DNA of 64,000 nt from Trinickia dabaoshanensis (GCF_002879885.1 NZ_PNYA01000029.1:38055-102054); one strand, 5' to 3'. Counted from the first letter of the stretch, positions 8,354 to 18,670 are shown. Numbers and translations: made by a program. The notes: generated by a model from the sequence alone, not told the origin.

Positions 8354-8367
8354 CATGTTATGACGAG
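8354..8367 (-). promoter_or_regulatory. GntR operator candidate 3 (CTCGTCATAACATG on minus strand)
   Basis: Read on the minus strand this matches the CTCGTCATNACA core of the other two sites. It sits about 100 bp upstream of the plus-strand GntR gene, in the position of an operator for that gene. Confidence 0.5.
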
Positions 8368-8464
8368 ATCAAACTCTCTCCGCTTCGCACGCGGGCCGGC
8401 GGTATAATCGTTCGCCACATCACGCTGCACGATCGCGTCTTCCGTGCCCGCTCGCCAAGTGAAC

Positions 8465-9247
8465 ATGCCGACCATGCAGACTCGCCAGACCACCTTCGAA
8501 CCCGACGCTCACGTCCCGTTATATCGGCAAATCAAAGAGGCACTGCGCAGCGGCATTCTCGACGGCAGGTATCCGCCGCACAGCCGTATGCCTTCCGAGA
8601 GCGAGCTTCAGGGCATGTTCGAGGTGAGTCGAATTACCATTCGGCAGGCGCTTGGCGATCTACAAAAGGAAGGGTTGATCTTCAAGGTGCATGGGAAGGG
8701 TTCTTTCGTTTCCCAGCCGAAGGCCGTGCAGAACATCACGTCTTTACAGGGTTTCGCCGAGGCGATGAGCGGCGAAGGGCACGAGGTCGTGAATCGCGTG
8801 GTCTCATTCAACTTCGTGCCGGCCGACGCCGAGGTCGCTGCGCGACTCAAGCTGGACGAGGGCACGACGGTGGCAGAGATTCAGCGCGTGCGCCTGCTCA
8901 ACCGCGAACCGACATCTTATGAAGTCACCTTCCTTCCCGAGGCGCTGGGCAGGAAGCTCGTGCGTGCCGATTTGGCCGCGCGCGACATTTTCCTCATTCT
9001 CGAAAACGACTGCGGCATCGCCCTCGGTAGCGCCGATCTGGGCATCGCGGCGGTCCCCGCACGGGCGCCGGTCACGCGTGCGCTCGAGATCAAGCGCGAT
9101 GCCCCCGTCCTACGTGTCGAACGGTTGACACATGACAGCGACAACCGCCCGGTCGATTTCGAATATTTGTACTTCAAGGGCGATACGTTCCAATACCGGC
9201 TGCGCGTGGAGCGCAAGCGGCCTGCCAAGAGCCGCGGCAAAGGTTAG
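8465..9247 (+). CDS. GntR/HutC-family transcriptional regulator (second paralogue)
   Basis: A roughly 260-residue GntR/HutC regulator. The winged helix has PLYRQIKEALRSGI, MPSESELQGMFEVSRITIRQALGDLQ and LIFKVHGKGSFVSQP. The UTRA domain contains SLQGFAEAMSGEGHE, LLNREPTSYEVTFLPEALG and a closing PVDFEYLYFKGDTFQYRLRVE. The frame is open from a GTG at 8444. The ATG at 8465 or 8474 is more likely, but no clear ribosome site decides between them. It diverges from the CadD-like gene and is a paralogue of the GntR at 6481-7278. Both may compete for the same 14-bp operator, since the recognition-helix phrases (VSRIT(V/I)RQALG) are almost identical. Confidence 0.88.
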   Translation: MPTMQTRQTTFEPDAHVPLYRQIKEALRSGILDGRYPPHSRMPSESELQGMFEVSRITIRQALGDLQKEGLIFKVHGKGSFVSQPKAVQNITSLQGFAEAMSGEGHEVVNRVVSFNFVPADAEVAARLKLDEGTTVAEIQRVRLLNREPTSYEVTFLPEALGRKLVRADLAARDIFLILENDCGIALGSADLGIAAVPARAPVTRALEIKRDAPVLRVERLTHDSDNRPVDFEYLYFKGDTFQYRLRVERKRPAKSRGKG

Positions 9248-9358
9248 CGGGCGCGCGTCGCGCAAGGCTAATTGAAGGCGAATCGTAGCACCCGAGGAGG
9301 CGCAATTCGATTACACCGGCGACATAGACTTCCCCCGGCCGCTCGGAACCCGGCAATC

Positions 9359-10177
9359 TCAGCGCAGCATGAACGACATGGCGGATAAACAGTTGAGCAT
9401 CCGCACGAGCGACTGCATACTCTCGGCGCCAAAGCGCAGTGTGCTGCCGTCGACGCGCCGCATATCCGGCCACTGGCAGAATAAATCGGCTTGTCCCGGC
9501 GTCTGCGTGGCCAACTCGCATTCCAACGGCCCGTCGACCCTGAACGGCGGCAAGTCCTTCGCCTTGGACACCGCGCGTCGGGCCGCCTCTTCGATCAGGG
9601 CGCACGCGCGCGACGGCGCGAGACTCGTGCACACCGCGTTGCCGTATGCACGCTTCGTTTCCACGCCGATCGCCCCCGGAAATATCGGTGCCGTTTCGGC
9701 CAGAAAGACATCGTCGCCGGAGAACAGCGCAACCGGCACGCCAAACTCCCCGGCCAACGCACCGTATAGACCGGCCTCGCCCAGTTCGGCACCGTTCACG
9801 CGCACGCTTCTGAACGCGAAGCTATTGATCGTATGCGCAAGCACGCCCGTGGTTTGCGACCGTGCGTGATATCCGACCATAAAAACGGCATCGCATCCCT
9901 GCTCGACGCCCGCCATCATCCCGAGATAACGCGGTTTGCCGGTAATGGTTTGCGCGCGCGCATCGAGCCGGTCCAGCAGCAGGTTGCGAAAGCCGCCATG
10001 CGAATCGTTGACTAGGACCTCGGTCGCGCCGCCCGCGAACGCGCCGCGGATCGCCGCGTTCGCCTCGTCGGTCATCCAAGCTCTCGCCCGCTCGTATTCG
10101 GCGTTGCCGCTGCGCGTTTGTTCGACGTGGGTGACACCGGCCACGCCTTCGATGTCGGTGGAAATCAAAATCTTCAC
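9359..10177 (-). CDS. dppA: D-aminopeptidase DppA (M55 family)
   Basis: A 272-residue zinc-dependent D-aminopeptidase of the DppA family, which releases N-terminal D-residues from short peptides and forms a ten-subunit ring in Bacillus. The signature SxDxEG appears as STDIEGVAG, with D8 and E10 as metal ligands. Further likely ligands are in VNDSHGGF and VGYHARS. The GTG at 10175-10177 overlaps the upstream dmpA stop as GTGA, giving exactly the family length. The same frame is open far upstream, but that part is antisense-type noise inside dmpA. It is the last gene of the peptide operon, and together with DmpA it suggests a taste for D-amino-acid peptides. Confidence 0.92.
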   Translation of the reverse strand: MKILISTDIEGVAGVTHVEQTRSGNAEYERARAWMTDEANAAIRGAFAGGATEVLVNDSHGGFRNLLLDRLDARAQTITGKPRYLGMMAGVEQGCDAVFMVGYHARSQTTGVLAHTINSFAFRSVRVNGAELGEAGLYGALAGEFGVPVALFSGDDVFLAETAPIFPGAIGVETKRAYGNAVCTSLAPSRACALIEEAARRAVSKAKDLPPFRVDGPLECELATQTPGQADLFCQWPDMRRVDGSTLRFGAESMQSLVRMLNCLSAMSFMLR

Positions 10178-11313
10178 GATGATTGCTCGCTTGAATGCGG
10201 GTTCGCGAGTAGCGCCCGCCAGTTCGGTACCGCGTCCGCGAAAGCCTCCCGCCGATGTCCCTCTCGCCCTGCCACGGTCGTGGCACGCCACAGCGCATGC
10301 ACGATCGCCTGCTCGACCGCTTCCGCGCATGCGTCGAAGAGCGGATCGAGCATCGATTCGTGCACCATCCGCACGGCCGGCATCGGCTCGCTCGCAAGAT
10401 GCGGAACCTGCCACGCCGAACTGAACGCGAGCGCGATATCGCCGCTGCCATGGCCATACACCGAGCCCGTGCGAGCGAGCCCAGCCGCCGAACGCTTCGC
10501 CACGCGCTCCAGTTGCCGGACGTCGAGCGGCGCATCGGTTGCGATGATCATGATGATGGAGCCTTTCTCCGGCGCGGCTCGTTCGTCCTCCTCGTTCGGC
10601 TCGTTCGGCTCGTTGGACTCCTGTGCCACGATGCGGCGCCCGAGCGGCTGTCCGGACACCGTGAGATTTTCCATACGCCCGAAGTTGGCCAATACCAGGG
10701 CGCCCAACACGTATCGTTGGCCGTCCGTCGAAGTGGCGATGCGCGAGGCCGAGCCAATACCGCCCTTGAAGCCGAACATCGACATCCCGCGCCCCGCTCC
10801 GACGGAGCCTTGAGCGAACTCGACCGCCGCCTCCCGGCAAGCCTGCGCATAGTGTTCGGCCGACACCGCCATCGCCTGGATGTCGTTCAGGTAGCCGTCG
10901 TTACACTCGAACACGAGCGGATTGACGGTAGACCATTGCCGGCCGATCTCCGGGTGGCAACTCACGGCCGCGCGTATCTGCGACGCCGCGATCGCTCCGA
11001 CGGAAAACGTATTCGTGAGCGCGAGCGGCGTTTCGAGCACGCCGAGCTCCTGCAGTTGCACGAGCCCGATGCTCTTGCCGAAGCCGTTGATGACCGCTGC
11101 CGCGGCCGGCACCTTTCGCAGAAACATGTCGCCGTCATGGGGCATGACGACGGTCACGCCGGTTTGGATATCGCCGTCGTCGAGCGTCGCATGGCCCACC
11201 GTCACGCCGGGCACGTCGCTAATGAGATCGCGCGGCCCAGACGGTAGAACACCGATCCGTGGAACGCCTTCGGCAGCGACTGCGCCGGGCATACCGGGTT
11301 GCTGTACTAGCAT
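10174..11313 (-). CDS. dmpA: P1-family aminopeptidase / beta-peptidyl aminopeptidase (DmpA/BapA type)
   Basis: A 379-residue Ntn-hydrolase-like peptidase of family S58 (DmpA, L-aminopeptidase/D-Ala-esterase; BapA, beta-peptidyl aminopeptidase). The N-terminal block SDVPGVTVGHATL and the glycine-rich GSVGAGRGMSMFGFKGGIG loop are family hallmarks. The autocleavage site lies in KGSIIMIIATDAPL: cleavage between G251 and S252 would free the nucleophile serine. Just before it is an acidic linker with a NEP triplet repeat. I use the ATG at 11313 with AAGGGA upstream; an in-frame TTG lies six codons earlier. Stop and dppA start overlap by 4 bp. The enzyme fits a role in hydrolysing peptides brought in by the neighbouring importer. 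Confidence 0.9.
   Translation of the reverse strand: MLVQQPGMPGAVAAEGVPRIGVLPSGPRDLISDVPGVTVGHATLDDGDIQTGVTVVMPHDGDMFLRKVPAAAAVINGFGKSIGLVQLQELGVLETPLALTNTFSVGAIAASQIRAAVSCHPEIGRQWSTVNPLVFECNDGYLNDIQAMAVSAEHYAQACREAAVEFAQGSVGAGRGMSMFGFKGGIGSASRIATSTDGQRYVLGALVLANFGRMENLTVSGQPLGRRIVAQESNEPNEPNEEDERAAPEKGSIIMIIATDAPLDVRQLERVAKRSAAGLARTGSVYGHGSGDIALAFSSAWQVPHLASEPMPAVRMVHESMLDPLFDACAEAVEQAIVHALWRATTVAGREGHRREAFADAVPNWRALLANPHSSEQSS
10591..10617. repeat. Three 9-bp in-frame tandem repeats inside dmpA
   Basis: CTCGTTCGG occurs twice and then as CTCGTTGGA. On the coding strand this encodes the SNEPNEPNEE stretch. The repeat sits in the linker about ten residues before the DmpA autocleavage site and could gain or lose units without breaking the frame. 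Confidence 0.75.
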
Positions 11314-11369
11314 TCGATCCCTTGCGTTCAATAGCGATTAACGAGTAGCGGATAGCGTACCGGTTCGCG

Positions 11370-12269
11370 TCACCGGTCGAGTTTGGGGTCGAGCGCGTCG
11401 CGCAGACCATCGCCCAGCAGGTTGAAGGCCAACACCGTCAGAAAGATCGCCACCGCGGGAAAAATCGCCACGTGCGGCGCGAGCATCATGTCCGAGCGCG
11501 CATCGTTGAGCATCGCGCCCCACTCCGGCGTCGGCGGCTGCGCGCCCATGCCGAGGAACGACAAGCTCGCCGCCGTGATGATCGATGTGCCGATGCGCAT
11601 CGTGCCGTACACCACGATCGGCGAGATCGTGCCGGGCAGGATATGCCGGAACAAAATCACGAAGTCCGATGCGCCGATGCTGCGCATCGCCTCGATGTAA
11701 AGCATGTGCTTGATCGACAGCGTGCTCGCGCGCACGAGCCGCGCGAACGCCGGCACACTGAATACCGCGACCGCGATGATGACGTTGACCATGCTCGAGC
11801 CCAGCACCGCAACCACGCCGATCGCGAGCAGAATGCCGGGAAAGGCGAGCAGCACGTCCGATATCCGCATGGCGATGCGATCCCACCATCCTTCGTAGTA
11901 CCCCGCCAGCAAGCCCATGACCGTGCCGACGACCGCGCCCAGCGCCACGGAGACGAAGCCCGCGGCCAGCGAAATGCGCGAGCCCATCACGATACGGCTG
12001 AATTCGTCGCGTCCGAGCGCATCCACGCCCATCCAATGCAGCCACGACGGACCGGCGTTCAGCGCGTCGTAGTCGAAATAGCTTTCGGGATCGAACGGCA
12101 CGATCCACGGCGCGGCGATCGCGACGAGTACGAGCAACAGCACGAACACGCCGGCCCACATCGCCAGCTTCTGCTTGCGAAACTTGCGCCAGAACTCGCG
12201 GGCCGGCGTACGGACACGGCCCGCCGGCGCCATATTGACGCGCAACGCCGGAGCTTCGATTCGATTCAT
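11370..12269 (-). CDS. gsiD: Peptide/glutathione ABC importer permease, GsiD/DppC type
   Basis: A 299-residue permease. A short cytoplasmic tail is followed by the first helix ([23 protein letters not shown]) and the OppC/DppC N-terminal pattern [17 protein letters not shown]. The EAA loop near the end reads [28 protein letters not shown], and the protein closes with [15 protein letters not shown] as in GsiD/DppC. The ATG at 12267-12269 gives the family length. It is 17 bp downstream of the partner permease. The pair, with GsiA and GsiB, would import dipeptides, glutathione or related gamma- or beta-linked peptides. Confidence 0.92.
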   Translation of the reverse strand: MNRIEAPALRVNMAPAGRVRTPAREFWRKFRKQKLAMWAGVFVLLLVLVAIAAPWIVPFDPESYFDYDALNAGPSWLHWMGVDALGRDEFSRIVMGSRISLAAGFVSVALGAVVGTVMGLLAGYYEGWWDRIAMRISDVLLAFPGILLAIGVVAVLGSSMVNVIIAVAVFSVPAFARLVRASTLSIKHMLYIEAMRSIGASDFVILFRHILPGTISPIVVYGTMRIGTSIITAASLSFLGMGAQPPTPEWGAMLNDARSDMMLAPHVAIFPAVAIFLTVLAFNLLGDGLRDALDPKLDR

Positions 12270-12286
12270 GGCGGCTGCCCTCGCTC

Positions 12287-13207
12287 TTACTGATAGTGGA
12301 TGGTCGGATTGATCAATCCGTACAGCACGTCCACCACGATATTGATCACGATGAACTCGACGGAGAATAGGAGGATCAGCCCCTGGATCACCGGGTAGTC
12401 GCGCATGTTCACCGAATCGACGAGCAGGCTGCCCATCCCCGGCCACGCGAACACGGCTTCCACGACGATCGAGCCGCCGAGCAAAAAGCCGAACTGCAGA
12501 CCCATCATCGTCACGACCGGAATCAACGCGTTGCGGAAGGTGTGCTTGACGACGACGAACCACTCCGACAATCCCTTGGCCCGCGCCGTCCGCACATAGT
12601 CTTCCTGCATGACTTCGACGAACGCGGCACGCGTGAAGCGCGCCATGACCGCCGCGACACCGGCGCCGAGCGTAATCGACGGCAGGATGTAGTGCCGCCA
12701 TGATCCGGCGCCGATCGAAGGCAGCCAGCCGAGCTGAACCGAAAAGATCTGCATCAGCACCATGCCGAGCGCAAACGCCGGGAACGAGATGCCGGAAACC
12801 GCTAGCGTCATGCCGACCGCGTCCGGGGCGCGGTTGCGCCAGACCGCCGACACGACGCCCACCACGAGCCCGAATATGACCGACCACACCATGCTGGTGA
12901 GCGTCAGGATGAACGTCGGCGTGAAGCGGTCGGCGATCTCGCGCGAGACCGCACGCTTCGTCCGCAGCGACTGGCCCAGATCGCCGTGCAATGCGTGATC
13001 GAAGTAACGTACGAACTGTTCCGGCATCGGCAAATCGAGACCGAGCTGGTGGCGCACGAGGGTGACGGTCGCTTCGTCCGCCTCGGGCCCCGCCGCGAGG
13101 CGAGCCGGGTCGCCGGGCAACACGTGCACGAACAGAAACACGGCGACCGCGACGAACACGAGAGTCGGGACGGCGCCGAGGAGCCGCTTGGCGATATAGA
13201 CAAACAT
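12287..13207 (-). CDS. gsiC: Peptide/glutathione ABC importer permease, GsiC/DppB type
   Basis: A 306-residue permease with the DppB/GsiC signature start, [21 protein letters not shown], the periplasmic PGDPARL motif, and a [14 protein letters not shown] stretch. The EAA loop reads [29 protein letters not shown]. The C-terminus has [15 protein letters not shown] followed by [21 protein letters not shown], all typical. It stands between the binding protein (69 bp upstream) and GsiD. No irregularities seen. Confidence 0.93.
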   Translation of the reverse strand: MFVYIAKRLLGAVPTLVFVAVAVFLFVHVLPGDPARLAAGPEADEATVTLVRHQLGLDLPMPEQFVRYFDHALHGDLGQSLRTKRAVSREIADRFTPTFILTLTSMVWSVIFGLVVGVVSAVWRNRAPDAVGMTLAVSGISFPAFALGMVLMQIFSVQLGWLPSIGAGSWRHYILPSITLGAGVAAVMARFTRAAFVEVMQEDYVRTARAKGLSEWFVVVKHTFRNALIPVVTMMGLQFGFLLGGSIVVEAVFAWPGMGSLLVDSVNMRDYPVIQGLILLFSVEFIVINIVVDVLYGLINPTIHYQ

Positions 13208-13276
13208 GGCAAGTCCGCGTTGACGAGCGCGAGCGGGCGGTCCCTCCCGCGCTCCGATACCGGGTGCGCGATCCGC

Positions 13277-14824
13277 TTATTGCGTCAGATCGACGTCGCT
13301 GAAGTTGAACGAACCGTCAGGCATCACGTAGAAACCGGTCAGGCTCTTGTTCTCGACCGACAAGTTGCGATCCGTGGTGAGGAACGCCCACGGCGCATCC
13401 TTCCAGACACGCTGCTGCGCGTCGGCGTACAGCTGCTGCCGCTTCGTCGCATCGGTGATCAGCAACGCGTCGGACACATCCTTGTCGACGTCCTTGTTCG
13501 AGTAGTACGCCGTGTTGTAGAACACGGGCGGCCAGGCGTTGGTGGTCAGCAATGGACGCAGCGCCCAGTCGGCCTCTCCCGTCGAAGCCGACCAGCCGCC
13601 GTAGTACATGCGTACGGCGGCGGTTTTCGGATCCTTCACCGTCTGGACTCGCTGCACGCGTTGACCGGATTCGAGCATTTCGATCGACGTCTTGATGCCG
13701 ACCTGCCCGAGTTGCTGCTGCAGAAACTGCACGACCTTCGCCGATGTGCCGTCGTTATAGCCCGACCACAGCGACGTGGAGAAACCCGTCGGGTAGCCCG
13801 CCTCCTTCAGGAGTTCGCGCGCCTTGGCGGGATCGTACGGCCACGGCGACATCTTCTCGGCAAACGCCACGCCTTGCGGCACCACACCCTGCGCCGGGAA
13901 CGCATAGCCGGCGAATGCGACCTTTGCAAGCGCGTCCTTGTTGATCGCATAGTTGACGGCCTCGCGCACCCGCACATCGTCGAACGGCTTTTGCAGCGTG
14001 TTCATCGACACATAGCGCGTCGTAATCGACGGCGTCGCGACCAACTCCAGCTTCGGGTTCGCCTTCAGGATGCTCGCTTGCTCGTACGGCACCGGATAAG
14101 CGAATTGCGCCTCGCCCGTCTGTACGACCGCCGCGCGGGTGTTGTTGTCGGTCACCGTGCGGAAGGTCAGCGAGTCGATCTTCGGATAGCCTTTACGCCA
14201 ATAGCCGTCGAACTTCTTCACCTTCAAGTACTCGGCCGGCTTCCATTCGACGAACTCGAACGGACCCGTGCCGACCGGATGCAGCGCAATGTCTTTGCCC
14301 CACTTCTTGAGTGCGGTCGGCGAAATCATCATGGCGGACGGATGCGCCAGCGCGTTGATGAGGGCCGAGAACGGCTCGTTCAGTTCGATCTTGACCGTAT
14401 ACGGATCCACCACGGTCACGGACTTGATGCGATTGAACTGGTTGTAGCGCGCGAGCCCGTTGCTCTTGTCGAGCACGCGGTCGAGGTTGACCTTAACCGC
14501 TTCGGCGTTGAAGTCCGTCCCATCCTGGAACTTCACGCCGTGACGTAGCTTGAAGGTGTAGCTGAGGCCGTCCGGGCTTGCCGTGTAGCTTTCCGCAAGC
14601 AGCGGCTGGACCTTCAGGTTCTTATCGAAGCCGAACAGCCCCTCGTAATACGATTTGCCGACCGCCTGTGCGAGCGTCGAATTCGTGTTGTACGGGTCCA
14701 GCGAATCGAGCGAGATCGGCACCGCGACGGTCACGTCCTTCGCGGCCATCGCCAGCGGTGCGGTGAAAACCCCAAAGGCCAGCGCGATGGCCCCAATCCA
14801 TTGTGTGGCGCGAAACGTTCGCAT
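13277..14824 (-). CDS. gsiB: Periplasmic peptide/glutathione-binding protein, GsiB/DppA(SBP) type
   Basis: A 515-residue extracytoplasmic binding protein of family 5. Signal peptide residues 1-28 end in APLAMA before AKDVTV. The family-5 signature is clear: [27 protein letters not shown] and [32 protein letters not shown] use the ATG at 14822-14824 because GAGGAG lies 8 bases before it; an open frame extends 11 codons upstream without support. It lies 29 bp after gsiA. Peptide specificity cannot be read off, but linkage to isoaspartyl peptidase, DmpA and DppA suggests isopeptides or peptides with D-residues rather than, or besides, glutathione. Confidence 0.92.
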   Translation of the reverse strand: MRTFRATQWIGAIALAFGVFTAPLAMAAKDVTVAVPISLDSLDPYNTNSTLAQAVGKSYYEGLFGFDKNLKVQPLLAESYTASPDGLSYTFKLRHGVKFQDGTDFNAEAVKVNLDRVLDKSNGLARYNQFNRIKSVTVVDPYTVKIELNEPFSALINALAHPSAMMISPTALKKWGKDIALHPVGTGPFEFVEWKPAEYLKVKKFDGYWRKGYPKIDSLTFRTVTDNNTRAAVVQTGEAQFAYPVPYEQASILKANPKLELVATPSITTRYVSMNTLQKPFDDVRVREAVNYAINKDALAKVAFAGYAFPAQGVVPQGVAFAEKMSPWPYDPAKARELLKEAGYPTGFSTSLWSGYNDGTSAKVVQFLQQQLGQVGIKTSIEMLESGQRVQRVQTVKDPKTAAVRMYYGGWSASTGEADWALRPLLTTNAWPPVFYNTAYYSNKDVDKDVSDALLITDATKRQQLYADAQQRVWKDAPWAFLTTDRNLSVENKSLTGFYVMPDGSFNFSDVDLTQ

Positions 14825-14853
14825 GGTTCTACTCCTCGTTGCGGGTGGGTACA

Positions 14854-16749
14854 TCAAAACTGCGCGGCAATGGCGTGCTGCGCGACATAGTGGTCTCGGT
14901 CGATTTGCTCGAGCGGTGCGACGACAGGCTCGTCACCGACGTCGCGGATCGGGCTCGGAATCTCGCCCGACGACAGCTTGCGGTCGAGGTGGCGCCGCTG
15001 CGGGTCCGCTACCGGCACCGCGGCCATCAATCGCTTCGTATAGGGGTGCTGGGGATTCTCGAAGATGTCGCGGCGCGAGCCGATTTCGACGATTTGGCCG
15101 AGATACATGACGGCCACGCGGTGGCTGATTCGCTCCACGACGGCCATGTCGTGCGAAATGAACAACAGCGCCATCCCCATCTCGCGCTGAAGATCGATCA
15201 GCAGGTTCACGATCTGGGCTTGAATGGATACATCCAATGCGGACACCGATTCGTCGGCGATCACGACCTTCGGGTTCGTGGCTAGCGCCCGCGCGATGCA
15301 GATCCGCTGACGCTGGCCGCCCGAGAACTCGTGCGGATAGCGCTGCGCGGCATCGGCGGGCAAGCCGACTCGCTCGAGCAGATAGCGCATGCGCGCTTCC
15401 GCCTCGCCCGCCGGGTAAAGCCGATGAATACGCATCGGCTCCATGATTGAGTAGCCGACCGTCAGCCTCGGGTCGAGCGAGGCCAACGGGTCCTGGAACA
15501 CGAATTGGATATGACGGCGCAGATCGCGCAGCGCATCGCCCCGCAACCGGCTGATGTCCTGGCCGTCGAACAGGATGCGGCCGCTCTGGCTCTTGACGAG
15601 TTGCAGTAGCGAGCGGCCCGTCGTCGATTTGCCGCAGCCCGATTCGCCCACGAGCGACAGTGTCTCGCCTCGATGCAGATCGAAGCTGATTTTTTCCACC
15701 GCATGGACGCGGCGCGTGACGCGGCTCAGAAGCCCGGTACGGATATCGAAGCGCGTGGTCAGTTCGCGCACGCTCAGGATCGGTTCGCGCTCCTGCGTCT
15801 CCGTATCGAGGGCACTCCGAGCGCTCGGCGCGGCCGCCTGAATCGGCGCCACATCCATGCCGGCGAGCAGCGGAAAGCGGGCCGGCAAGTCCGTCCCGCG
15901 CATCGATCCGAGCCGCGGCACCGCTGCGAGCAACGCGCGCGTATAGACATGAGACGGCGTATCGAAGATTTGCTGCGACGCGCCCGCCTCGACTGCCTCG
16001 CCGCGCAACATCACGAGCACGCGATCGGCGACCTCGGCCACCACGCCCATATCGTGCGTGATGAACATGACGCCCATCTGCATCTCGCGCTGCAGTTCGC
16101 GGATCAATTGAAGGATCTGCGCCTGCACCGTCACGTCCAGCGCCGTGGTGGGCTCGTCCGCGATCAGAAGCGCCGGCTTGCAGGCGAGCGCCATCGCGAT
16201 CATCACGCGCTGACGCATGCCCCCCGAAAGTTGATGCGGATAGCGTCCGAGCACGTTTCGCGCGTCGGGGATGCGCACTTGATCGAGCATGCGCAGCGCT
16301 TGCGCGCGTGCCTCGGCTGTGCCGAGCCCTTGGTGCAGGCGGATCGATTCGGCGATTTGCTCGCCCACCGGAAAAACCGGATTGAGCGACGTCATCGGCT
16401 CCTGAAAGATCATCGCCAGATCGGCGCCGCGCATCGCGCGCATCTGCTGCCCCGAGCACTGCGCGATGTCGACCGTCTGCCCGCCCCGTCGGCGAAACCC
16501 CAGACGGCCGCCGGTAATACGGCCGCCGCCGTACTCGACGAGCCGCATCAGCGCGAGCGACGTAACCGACTTGCCCGAGCCCGATTCGCCGACGATCGCG
16601 AGTGTCTCGCCGCGATCGACATGAAACGAAAGATGCTTGACCGCCTCGACCGTGCGCTCCGATCCTCTGAACTCGACGCTCAGATCTTCAACCTGAACGA
16701 CCCGCTCGGGCGCCATGTCCGCGAAGGCCGCAACTTTCTCGCTCATCAT
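14854..16749 (-). CDS. gsiA: Dual ATPase of peptide/glutathione importer, GsiA type
   Basis: A 631-residue protein with two complete ABC ATPase domains fused, as in E. coli GsiA. Domain 1: Walker [10 protein letters not shown], signature LSGGMRQR, Walker [13 protein letters not shown] and switch FITHDMGVV. Domain 2: Walker [10 protein letters not shown], signature FSGGQRQR, Walker [13 protein letters not shown] and FISHDMAVV. Each domain carries the OppD/OppF C-terminal extension ([24 protein letters not shown]). The second Walker B has DES rather than DEP, which is common in this family. Start is the first of two adjacent ATGs; the second is equally possible with GGAAG upstream. Confidence 0.94.
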   Translation of the reverse strand: MMSEKVAAFADMAPERVVQVEDLSVEFRGSERTVEAVKHLSFHVDRGETLAIVGESGSGKSVTSLALMRLVEYGGGRITGGRLGFRRRGGQTVDIAQCSGQQMRAMRGADLAMIFQEPMTSLNPVFPVGEQIAESIRLHQGLGTAEARAQALRMLDQVRIPDARNVLGRYPHQLSGGMRQRVMIAMALACKPALLIADEPTTALDVTVQAQILQLIRELQREMQMGVMFITHDMGVVAEVADRVLVMLRGEAVEAGASQQIFDTPSHVYTRALLAAVPRLGSMRGTDLPARFPLLAGMDVAPIQAAAPSARSALDTETQEREPILSVRELTTRFDIRTGLLSRVTRRVHAVEKISFDLHRGETLSLVGESGCGKSTTGRSLLQLVKSQSGRILFDGQDISRLRGDALRDLRRHIQFVFQDPLASLDPRLTVGYSIMEPMRIHRLYPAGEAEARMRYLLERVGLPADAAQRYPHEFSGGQRQRICIARALATNPKVVIADESVSALDVSIQAQIVNLLIDLQREMGMALLFISHDMAVVERISHRVAVMYLGQIVEIGSRRDIFENPQHPYTKRLMAAVPVADPQRRHLDRKLSSGEIPSPIRDVGDEPVVAPLEQIDRDHYVAQHAIAAQF

Positions 16750-16803
16750 CTTTCTTCCGTCGAAAAGAGCCGGGCCTTCGCACCGCGAACGCCCTTGGCC
16801 GAC

Positions 16804-17799
16804 CTACTTGTAAATGGCGACGACCGGGGGTTGTCCCGCACGAATGAAGCCTCGGTACATCCCTTCCGTGTTGAACGGCATGCTCACGTTCCCGTGTGCG
16901 TCGACCGCCACTAGACCGCCGCGTCCGTCGATGCGCGGCAATTGCTCGTGGACCACGTGCTGCGCGGCTTCGTCCAGCGACGCGCCCGCGTATCGCATGC
17001 GCGCCGCGATGTCGTGCGCCACCACCATGCGGATGAACATCTCGCCGCTGCCGGTGGTCGAGATCGCGCAGGTGCCGTTGTCGGCATAGCATCCCGCGCC
17101 GATGATCGGTGCATCGCCGACGCGGCCCGGCTGCTTGTTGGTCATGCCGCCCGTGGACGTAGCAGCGGCCAGGTTGCCGTGCGCGTCGAGCGCCACCGCG
17201 CCGACCGTGCCGAGCTTGCGGTCTTCGTCGAGCGGCGCCGCTCCTTGCGTTGTACGGGGAAACGACAGCGGCACCGCGCCGGACGAAGCGGCGTCGTGAT
17301 CGAGCGTCGTCTGCTGCGCGTCGGTCCGCTGCACGCGTTCGAGCTGTTCGCGGCGCAACGGCGTCGAGAAGAACGACGGATCGACGCATTCGAGCCCTTG
17401 CTGCCGGGCGAATGCTTCCGCGCCTTCGCCGACGAACATCACGTGCTGGCTTCGCTCCATGACCGCGCGCGCCGCGAGCACCGGATTGCGCACCGTCCGC
17501 AGGTTGGCGACCGCGCCGGCCTGCAGCGTGCTGCCGTCCATGATCGACGCGTCGAGTTCATGCGTGGCGGCGCTCGTGAACACCGCGCCGTGTCCCGCAT
17601 TGAACAGGGGGCATTCCTCCAGCAAGCGCACGGCTTCGGTCACCGCGTCGAGCGCACTGCCGCCCTGCTCGAGCAGACGTCCGGCGTCTTGCAAGATGCG
17701 CGCGAGCGCGCTTTCGTACGCCTCGCGCATTTCGGCGGAGGCTTCCGCACGCGCCATCGCGCCCGCACCGCCGTGAATCGCCAATACAGCGTCAGTCAT
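16804..17799 (-). CDS. iaaA: Isoaspartyl peptidase / type III L-asparaginase
   Basis: A 331-residue Ntn-hydrolase precursor. The AIHGGAGA start, the EECPLFNAGHGAVFT block, and the autocleavage motif LGTVGAVALD are all present: cleavage before Thr198 releases the catalytic N-terminal threonine of the beta-subunit. TSTGGMTNKQPGRVGDAPIIGAGCYAD and TGSGEMFIR complete the family. It hydrolyses beta-aspartyl dipeptides and more slowly asparagine. I use the ATG at 17799, which has AGGA upstream and overlaps the rpiR stop by 8 bp; another ATG is three codons earlier. E. coli has the same iaaA-gsiABCD order, which supports co-function with the importer. Confidence 0.94.
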   Translation of the reverse strand: MTDAVLAIHGGAGAMARAEASAEMREAYESALARILQDAGRLLEQGGSALDAVTEAVRLLEECPLFNAGHGAVFTSAATHELDASIMDGSTLQAGAVANLRTVRNPVLAARAVMERSQHVMFVGEGAEAFARQQGLECVDPSFFSTPLRREQLERVQRTDAQQTTLDHDAASSGAVPLSFPRTTQGAAPLDEDRKLGTVGAVALDAHGNLAAATSTGGMTNKQPGRVGDAPIIGAGCYADNGTCAISTTGSGEMFIRMVVAHDIAARMRYAGASLDEAAQHVVHEQLPRIDGRGGLVAVDAHGNVSMPFNTEGMYRGFIRAGQPPVVAIYK

Positions 17800-18670
17800 G
17801 GTTGTCATCCTGGTTGCTCAGCCACGGCATCACCGCTTCGGTCAGTTGCGCCACGTCGTCGAGCGAGTTCTCGGAGCGATGCGCCACCGCCGCCGAGAGC
17901 GCCTCGATCATGCCGAGCGCCGCTGTTTCCGAGTTCGATAGGTACTGGCGTTCGCTCGATGCATAGAGGCAGACGTCGGCATGCTTGGCGATCGGCGACG
18001 TCGGCTTGTCGGTGATGGCGAGCACGTTGGCGCCGGCCTCCCGGGCCGACTTCGTCAGCGTGACGGTGTCGGCGAGATAGCGCGGGAAGCAAATCGAGAT
18101 CAGCAGATCGCCCTTGCGGATACGCGAGATCTGGCGTGCCGCTTCCGACACGCCACCGAGCGTCGCCAGGCTTTTAACGACGTCGCAGTGGACCGTGAGA
18201 TTGCGTTGTAGGAATCCCGCGAGGAACCCGCTCGACCCGAAGCCGACGATGAAAATTCGGCGCGCTCCGAGCACGGCCCGCACGGCTTTCTCGCACTCGT
18301 CGGTGCTCAGCGACATGCGCGTCAGTTCGAAATTGCGTTGGTCCTCGTACAAGGACGCGGAAAAGATGTCCGCCGCCGATGCCGCTCGCGTGCGTTCGAG
18401 GCGCAGGCGCTCGACGGGCGCGAGGGCTTGCTCGAAGCCTTGTGCAAGCAAAGCCCGGAATTGCGGATAACCCGGCAAGCCCAGCTTGCGCACGAAGCGG
18501 TTGGCCGTCGCGTTGGACACCTCGCAGGCACTTGCGAATTCGTCGATCGTCATGACCGCGACCTTGAACGGCTTCCCTAGTACGTAATCGGCAAGGCGCC
18601 GATGCGCGTCGCTCAGCGACGGCAGCACCTGCGCGATACGGTCGACGACGGACGACTCTGACTTGCTCAT
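17792..18670 (-). CDS. RpiR/MurR-family transcriptional regulator
   Basis: A 292-residue regulator with the HTH_6 domain (VVDRIAQVLPSLSDAHRRLADYVL, then EFASACEVSNATANRFVRKLGLPGYPQFRALL) and a C-terminal SIS domain (RIFIVGFGSSGFLAGFLQRNL, GDLLISICFPRYLADTVTLTKSAREAGANVLAIT). SIS domains usually bind sugar phosphates, so a peptide-operon regulator of this class is interesting: muropeptide-derived sugars could be the signal. The ATG at 18668-18670 has GGAG upstream; the frame extends 17 codons further with no support. It is first in the peptide operon and faces a control region with strong palindromes. Confidence 0.92.
   Translation of the reverse strand: MSKSESSVVDRIAQVLPSLSDAHRRLADYVLGKPFKVAVMTIDEFASACEVSNATANRFVRKLGLPGYPQFRALLAQGFEQALAPVERLRLERTRAASAADIFSASLYEDQRNFELTRMSLSTDECEKAVRAVLGARRIFIVGFGSSGFLAGFLQRNLTVHCDVVKSLATLGGVSEAARQISRIRKGDLLISICFPRYLADTVTLTKSAREAGANVLAITDKPTSPIAKHADVCLYASSERQYLSNSETAALGMIEALSAAVAHRSENSLDDVAQLTEAVMPWLSNQDDNHD

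Larger units (their letters stand above)
8082..8464. other. Divergent control region between the CadD-like gene and the second GntR gene
   Basis: 383 bp with no coding sequence that I would defend. It contains two of the three shared 14-bp operator-like sites (8144-8157 and, inverted, 8354-8367), one nearer each divergent gene. Confidence 0.6.

Noticed and set aside
10178..10840. Long upstream extension of the dppA frame
   Set aside because: Lies entirely inside dmpA, has no family sequence, and the GTG overlap at 10177 gives the normal DppA length.
12270..12887. Upstream extension of the gsiD frame
   Set aside because: Overlaps gsiC in another frame with arginine/alanine-rich shadow sequence; the MNRIEAP start is the family start.
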